Positions 60,608 through 64,000 of a DNA stretch of 64,000 nt are shown piece by piece. The translations under genes were made by a program, and so were the position numbers. The stretch is from NCBI RefSeq assembly GCF_006738645.1, contig NZ_AP019700.1, forward strand, positions 3,888,001 through 3,952,000, read 5' to 3'. Below the pieces are notes generated by a model that did not search any database, had not been told where the DNA came from, and saw only the letters and a program-made list of their open reading frames with translations. This DNA is from Stella humosa. Its GTDB lineage: Bacteria > Pseudomonadota > Alphaproteobacteria > ATCC43930 > Allostellaceae. How positions within the stretch are numbered: the stretch's first letter is position 1; every line of letters starts with the position of its first letter.

Positions 60608-62122
60608 TCAGTCGATGTCGAAGCGGATGCCTTGGGCCAGCGGCAGGGCGGTCGAGTAGTTGATCGTGTTGGTGGCCCGCCGCATGTAGCCCTTCCACGC
60701 GTCGCTGCCGGATTCGCGGCCGCCGCCCGTCTCCTTCTCTCCGCCGAAGGCGCCGCCGATCTCGGCCCCGCTCGGCCCGATGTTGACATTGACGATGCCG
60801 CAGTCGCTGCCGGCCGCCGACATGAACCGCTCGGCCTCGCGCAGGTCGTTGGTGAAGATCGCCGAGGCCAGGCCCTGGGGCACGGCATTGTGCATGGCGA
60901 TCGCCTCGTCCAGGTCGGAATAGCGCAGGACGTAGACGATCGGCGCGAAAGTCTCGTGCCGGACGATGGCGCTCTGCGCGGGCATTTCGACCAGGGCCGG
61001 GGCGACATAGAAGGCATCGGGGAAGCGATCGGCCAGCGCCCGGCCGCCGCCATGGACGGTGCCGCCCTCGGCCTTCGCCTGGGCCAGGGCCGCCTGCATG
61101 CCGTCGAAGGCGGCGCGGTCGATGAGCGGGCCGATCAGGGTGCCGTCGTCCAGCGGATTGCCGATCGGCAGCCGGCCATAGATCTGCGCCAGGCGCGGCA
61201 CCAGCCGGTCATAGACGTCGGCATGGACGATGATGCGGCGCAGCGTCGTGCAGCGCTGGCCGCAGGTGCCGACGGCCGAAAAGGTGATGCCGCGCTCGGC
61301 CAGCGTCAGGTCGGCCGACGGCGCGATGATCATGCCGTTGTTGCCGCCCAGTTCCAGGATCGAGCGGCCGAAGCGGGCGGCCACGCGCGGCGCCACCGCG
61401 CGCCCCATGCGGGTCGAGCCGGTGGCGCTGACGATGGCCGCGCGGGGGTCGTCGACCAGGGCCATGCCGGCATCGCTGCCGCCGATCACCAGGCTGGCAA
61501 GGCCGGGCGTCAGGCCCATGTCGGCCGCCGTGCGGTCGAAGATCGCCTGGCAGGCGAGTGCGGTCAGCGGCGTCTTCTCAGACGGTTTCCACACCACCGT
61601 GTCGCCGCACACCAGCGCCAGCATGGTGTTCCACGACCACACCGCGACCGGGAAGTTGAAAGCGGTGATGACGGCGACCGGCCCCATCGGGTGCCACGTC
61701 TCCATCATGCGATGGCCGGGCCGCTCGGTCGCGATCGTCAGGCCGTAGAGCTGGCGCGACAGGCCGACGGCGAAGTCGCAGATGTCGATCATCTCCTGCA
61801 CCTCGCCCAGCCCCTCCTGGACGATCTTGCCTGCCTCCAGGCTGACCAGCCTGCCAAGGTCGGCCTTGTGCCGGCGCAGTTCCTCGCCCAGGCGGCGCAC
61901 CAGTTCGCCGCGCTGGGGTGCCGGCACGCTGCGCCAGGACTGGAAGGCGGCCTCGGCGCGGGCCAGCGCGTCGCTCACCTCGGCCGGGCCCTGCATCGCC
62001 ACGCGGCCGATGACGGCGCCGTCGATCGGCGAGCGGACTTCCAACGCCCCGTCCTTGTAGGCGGCGGGCGCCACGCCCAGGCGCTGGAGGACGGAGCGGG
62101 CCTCGGCGGCGGTATCGGTCAT
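60608..62122 (-). CDS. Aldehyde dehydrogenase, ALDH7 (aminoadipate-semialdehyde) type
   Basis: A 504-residue NAD(P)-dependent aldehyde dehydrogenase. The family blocks are FNFPVAVWSWN near 155, KPSEKTPLTA near 180, ELGGNNGMII (about 255-264, with the general-base Glu), and the active site GTCGQRCTTLRR (about 285-296, catalytic Cys). The NNG after ELGG and the GQRCTT context fit ALDH7/antiquitin-like enzymes that oxidise alpha-aminoadipate semialdehyde in lysine breakdown. The ATG at 62122 starts MTDTAAEARSVL. No other lysine-catabolic gene is adjacent. The 228 bp between this stop and the RTX gene start contain an AT-richer patch (about 60465-60500), the likely RTX promoter. Confidence 0.93.
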   Translation of the reverse strand: MTDTAAEARSVLQRLGVAPAAYKDGALEVRSPIDGAVIGRVAMQGPAEVSDALARAEAAFQSWRSVPAPQRGELVRRLGEELRRHKADLGRLVSLEAGKIVQEGLGEVQEMIDICDFAVGLSRQLYGLTIATERPGHRMMETWHPMGPVAVITAFNFPVAVWSWNTMLALVCGDTVVWKPSEKTPLTALACQAIFDRTAADMGLTPGLASLVIGGSDAGMALVDDPRAAIVSATGSTRMGRAVAPRVAARFGRSILELGGNNGMIIAPSADLTLAERGITFSAVGTCGQRCTTLRRIIVHADVYDRLVPRLAQIYGRLPIGNPLDDGTLIGPLIDRAAFDGMQAALAQAKAEGGTVHGGGRALADRFPDAFYVAPALVEMPAQSAIVRHETFAPIVYVLRYSDLDEAIAMHNAVPQGLASAIFTNDLREAERFMSAAGSDCGIVNVNIGPSGAEIGGAFGGEKETGGGRESGSDAWKGYMRRATNTINYSTALPLAQGIRFDID

Positions 62123-62220
62123 CGCGCAATCTTCCTTCTTCGTCGGACGCCGCGTGGGGGCGGCTCCCTTGGCCGGCCCCGTCATAAGGGCTGCGGCGCC
62201 GAGGGGGAAGAGGCCCGCGG

Positions 62221-62919
62221 TCAGAGCGCGCGGGCGGCGTTGCCCTTCATCAGGATGGGACCGGTCGGCCGGCCGGTGGGCGAGCCCGTGCGCGGCTCCA
62301 GCGTGATCTCGAAGAGCTGGTCGGGCCGGGTGCGCGGCAGGTCCTCCACCCGCAGGCGGACGCTGCGCGCCTGGTCGAGCAGGCCGACCGAGACGGGGCC
62401 GCGGGCCCGATCCCACAGGGTCCAGATCTCCAGCGCGCGATCGGGCGGCACGGCGATGGCGTCGAGCGGGATCAGCTCGGTGCGACCGTCGGCGAAGGCA
62501 TTCACCACGGCGGCGGGCCGGTTGGCATCCGTCACCAGGACGGCGACGAAGACGGGCGTCGTCACCCGCTGCTGCCACAGCAGGCCGGCCGCCACCGCCA
62601 GGACGAGCGTGGCGATCGCCGTCGCCATGCCGGTCGTCCGCCAGAAGGCCAGGCTGTCCCACAGCCCGGCGGACCGCGACTGCCGGGCGGCGGGCCGGGG
62701 CGCCCGGAGGCCGCGCTCGATGCGCCGCCACAGCCCGTCCGCCACCGGCTCGGCCGGGGTCGTCGCGTCGAATTCGCCAAAGCGTTCCTGCCACGCCGCC
62801 ACCAGGCCGGCGAAATCCCGGTCGCGCTCGACCAGGCGCATGGCCAGTTCGACCTCCGCCCCTTCGAGCAGCCCCAGCACATGCTCGGCCGCGAGGCGAT
62901 CCATCTCCTCGGGGCTCAC
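62221..62919 (-). CDS. Anti-sigma factor, RskA-type
   Basis: A 232-residue membrane anti-sigma factor. The cytoplasmic N-terminus (DRLAAEHVLGLLEGAEVELA, in part AAEHVLGLLEG) binds sigma, a single transmembrane helix lies at about 103-121 (MATAIATLVLAVAAGLLW) and a periplasmic RskA C-terminal domain follows (ALEIWTLWDRARGPVSVGLL). The GTG start at 62919 overlaps the sigma stop (GTGA), confirming the pair. It is expected to hold the ECF sigma inactive until regulated proteolysis. No zinc-binding ChrR-like motif is present, so it is not the anti-sigma of the photooxidative ECF11 system. Confidence 0.9.
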   Translation of the reverse strand: MSPEEMDRLAAEHVLGLLEGAEVELAMRLVERDRDFAGLVAAWQERFGEFDATTPAEPVADGLWRRIERGLRAPRPAARQSRSAGLWDSLAFWRTTGMATAIATLVLAVAAGLLWQQRVTTPVFVAVLVTDANRPAAVVNAFADGRTELIPLDAIAVPPDRALEIWTLWDRARGPVSVGLLDQARSVRLRVEDLPRTRPDQLFEITLEPRTGSPTGRPTGPILMKGNAARAL

Positions 62920-63509
62920 GCCATGCACTCCTTGAGCGCGGCCAGCGAGCGGCGGATCCACGATTTCACGGTGCCGAGCGGCACGCCCAGCCGGCCGGCC
63001 AGTTCGCCATGGCTCAGGCCCTGGACATAGGCCAGCACCACGACATGGCGGCGCCCGGCCTCCAGCCCGTCGAGGCAGCGGCGCAGCCGCCCGCCCTCCG
63101 ACAGGCGCATCACGGCATTCTCCGGCCCCTCGTCGTCGCTGACGAGGCCCATCGGTTCGAAATCCTCGACCAGGTCGACGCGGCCCTCGCCGCGCAGCAC
63201 GGACAGCGCGCGGTTGCGCAGGATCGCATAGAGCCAAGCGCGCGCCTCGCCGCGGGCGGGATCGAAGCTGGCGGCGCGCTGCCAGACCTGCAGGAAGGTG
63301 TCGTGCACCACCTCCTCGGCAACGGCCCGGCGGCGCACGAGCCGCAGCGCCACGCCCAGCATGCGCGGCGCCTCGGCATCGTAGATTCCCCGCAAGGCCG
63401 ACTGGTCGCCCGCCGCACACCGCCCAAGGGCGGCCGCGAGGTTGCCCCCCTGCCGGTCGGTCCGGTCGATCGGCGCGGTCACCCGCCACTCCCTGACAGC
63501 CAGTTCCAT
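62916..63509 (-). CDS. ECF RNA polymerase sigma factor (SigK-like)
   Basis: A 197-residue extracytoplasmic-function sigma factor. Region 2 contains ALRGIYDAEAPRMLGVALRL and the conserved AEEVVHDTFLQVWQRA (about 69-84). Region 4 ends with LAYVQGLSHGELAGRLGVPLGTVKSWIRRSL (in parts LSHGELAGRLGVP, GTVKSWIRRSL), the -35 recognition helix. It is coupled to an RskA-type anti-sigma gene and is divergent from a DUF4394 gene, an arrangement typical of SigK-like (ECF19) systems in which sigma controls its own operon and the neighbour. The N-terminal Met could be a few codons later. Confidence 0.93.
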   Translation of the reverse strand: MELAVREWRVTAPIDRTDRQGGNLAAALGRCAAGDQSALRGIYDAEAPRMLGVALRLVRRRAVAEEVVHDTFLQVWQRAASFDPARGEARAWLYAILRNRALSVLRGEGRVDLVEDFEPMGLVSDDEGPENAVMRLSEGGRLRRCLDGLEAGRRHVVVLAYVQGLSHGELAGRLGVPLGTVKSWIRRSLAALKECMA

Positions 63510-63604
63510 GGCCAGCCTACACCGGATGGCCGGTACCGGATGCAGTTTCGGAATTTTTTCTCCCGCCCTGCATCCACGGGCGGGGCCGGGCGGTAGTCGC
63601 TGCC

Positions 63605-63625
63605 GGAACCGACGACGACGGTTCC
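63605..63625. promoter_or_regulatory. GGAACC inverted repeat between ECF sigma and DUF4394 genes
   Basis: GGAACC-N9-GGTTCC forms an exact dyad in the 143-bp divergent gap. GGAAC is the common -35 core of many ECF promoters, and the dyad presents it toward both genes. The downstream CGTTT at 63630 is a little too far for a standard -10, so function is uncertain. Confidence 0.4.
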
Positions 63626-63652
63626 CAACCGTTTCACCCCAGGGAGAATCCC

Positions 63653-64000
63653 ATGGCGCTTCGCACCCTCACCCTCTCGCTGCTCGCATCGGCCGCCCTG
63701 GTCGGCGGCGCCCAGGCCCAGAACGTCGCCGCCCTGGTCGGCGACAAGACGATCGCCATCGTCGACACGGCGGCCAAGAAGGTCAGCCGCACGATGACCG
63801 TGTCGGGGATCTCCGGCCGGCTGGCCGGGATCGACGTGCGCCCGGCCGACGGCATGCTGTACGGCGTGACGGACGACGGCACGGTCGTCACGATCGACCA
63901 GAAGTCGGGCAAGGCGACGATGAAGTCGAAGCTGGAAATGATGATCCCGCCCGGCGTCCACGCGACCATCGACTTCAACCCCGCCGCCGACCGGCTGCGC
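63653..64000 (+). CDS. DUF4394 domain secreted protein (partial)
   Basis: The first 116 codons of a gene cut by the window edge. A signal peptide (LTLSLLASAALVGGAQAQ) is followed by the start of a DUF4394 beta-propeller-like domain (ALVGDKTIAIVDTAAKKV, then GRLAGIDVRPADGMLYGVTD). The family has no proven function but is a frequent neighbour of SigK/RskA-type sigma systems. The ATG at 63653 follows AGGGAG. It is divergent from the sigma gene and is probably its target. Confidence 0.85.
   Translation, partial: MALRTLTLSLLASAALVGGAQAQNVAALVGDKTIAIVDTAAKKVSRTMTVSGISGRLAGIDVRPADGMLYGVTDDGTVVTIDQKSGKATMKSKLEMMIPPGVHATIDFNPAADRLR

Noticed and set aside
59612-62935. 1107-codon plus-strand frame across the RTX and ALDH genes
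   Set aside because: It crosses two well-supported minus-strand genes and encodes His/Arg/Gly-rich shadow sequence.
62221-63509. Sigma/anti-sigma pair as the RpoE-ChrR regulator of the photooxidative cluster
   Set aside because: The anti-sigma is a membrane RskA type without the zinc-binding and cupin parts of ChrR.

Overview
This is a GC-rich window (roughly 70% G+C by eye) from a free-living Gram-negative bacterium, most likely an alphaproteobacterium of the Rhodospirillales type. The evidence is the high GC content, many 4-bp ATGA/GTGA operon overlaps, the ligase/exonuclease/Lhr/phosphoesterase DNA-repair set, a COG2907/DUF1365/Cfa photooxidative-stress cluster, an alphaproteobacterial-style Zur/Znu/CobW block and many amidases and MlrC-type (M81) proteins. 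No rRNA, tRNA, insertion sequence or phage module was recognised.

Layout. 24-5101 (-): dTDP-rhamnose operon rfbC-rfbB-rfbD-rfbA followed by two tandem family-92-like glycosyltransferases; the second has lost the usual acidic motifs. 5148-7760: a LysR regulator divergent from an amidase. 7771-17376: the four parts of the ATP-dependent ligase-associated DNA-repair cassette, split into an Exo-Lig operon (-) and Lhr helicase plus metallophosphoesterase (+), with a HIT protein, a TPR sulfotransferase, a PEP-mutase-like enzyme and two small lipoproteins between them. 17424-25981: a convergent pair of operons resembling an ECF11 sigma (RpoE-ChrR) singlet-oxygen regulon: an apparently frameshifted photolyase, COG2907 flavoprotein, DUF1365, Cfa-like methyltransferase, GPH-type transporter and DUF3833 lipoprotein on +, and DUF6134, SDR and SnoaL-like proteins on -. 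A TGATCC element lies at each outer end.

26047-30662: zinc homeostasis (znuA divergent from zur-znuC-znuB-cobW), with histidine-rich stretches in nearly every product. 30748-36874: a secreted SH3 protein, a strong terminator, soxR, a textbook SoxR-type promoter with a 19-bp spacer, and an RND adaptor/pump pair. 36964-40018: a D-amino-acid-oxidase-like enzyme, a small secreted protein and a small accessory patch with one isolated type I-C-like CRISPR repeat, a 64-residue ORF whose ribosome-binding site sits in a hairpin, and an AT-rich ORFan gene.

40126-55330: transport and catabolic genes (DMT and MFS transporters, epimerase, amidohydrolase, two M81/MlrC paralogues, amidase) mixed with glycosyltransferases and a methyltransferase. 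Two large secreted proteins (42320-44740 and 55352-60379) share seven SBBP beta-propeller repeats, Ig-like domains, RTX calcium-binding repeats and a conserved C-terminus typical of type I secretion; the larger carries an eight-copy Ig-like array with a 591-bp two-domain period. The window closes with an ALDH7-type dehydrogenase and an ECF sigma/anti-sigma pair divergent from a DUF4394 protein cut by the window edge.

The only gene-free stretch above 300 bp is 32013-32414, which holds the SoxR promoter and a long leader. Starts were placed by homology-like N-termini, Shine-Dalgarno sequences and operon overlaps; no database search was possible.
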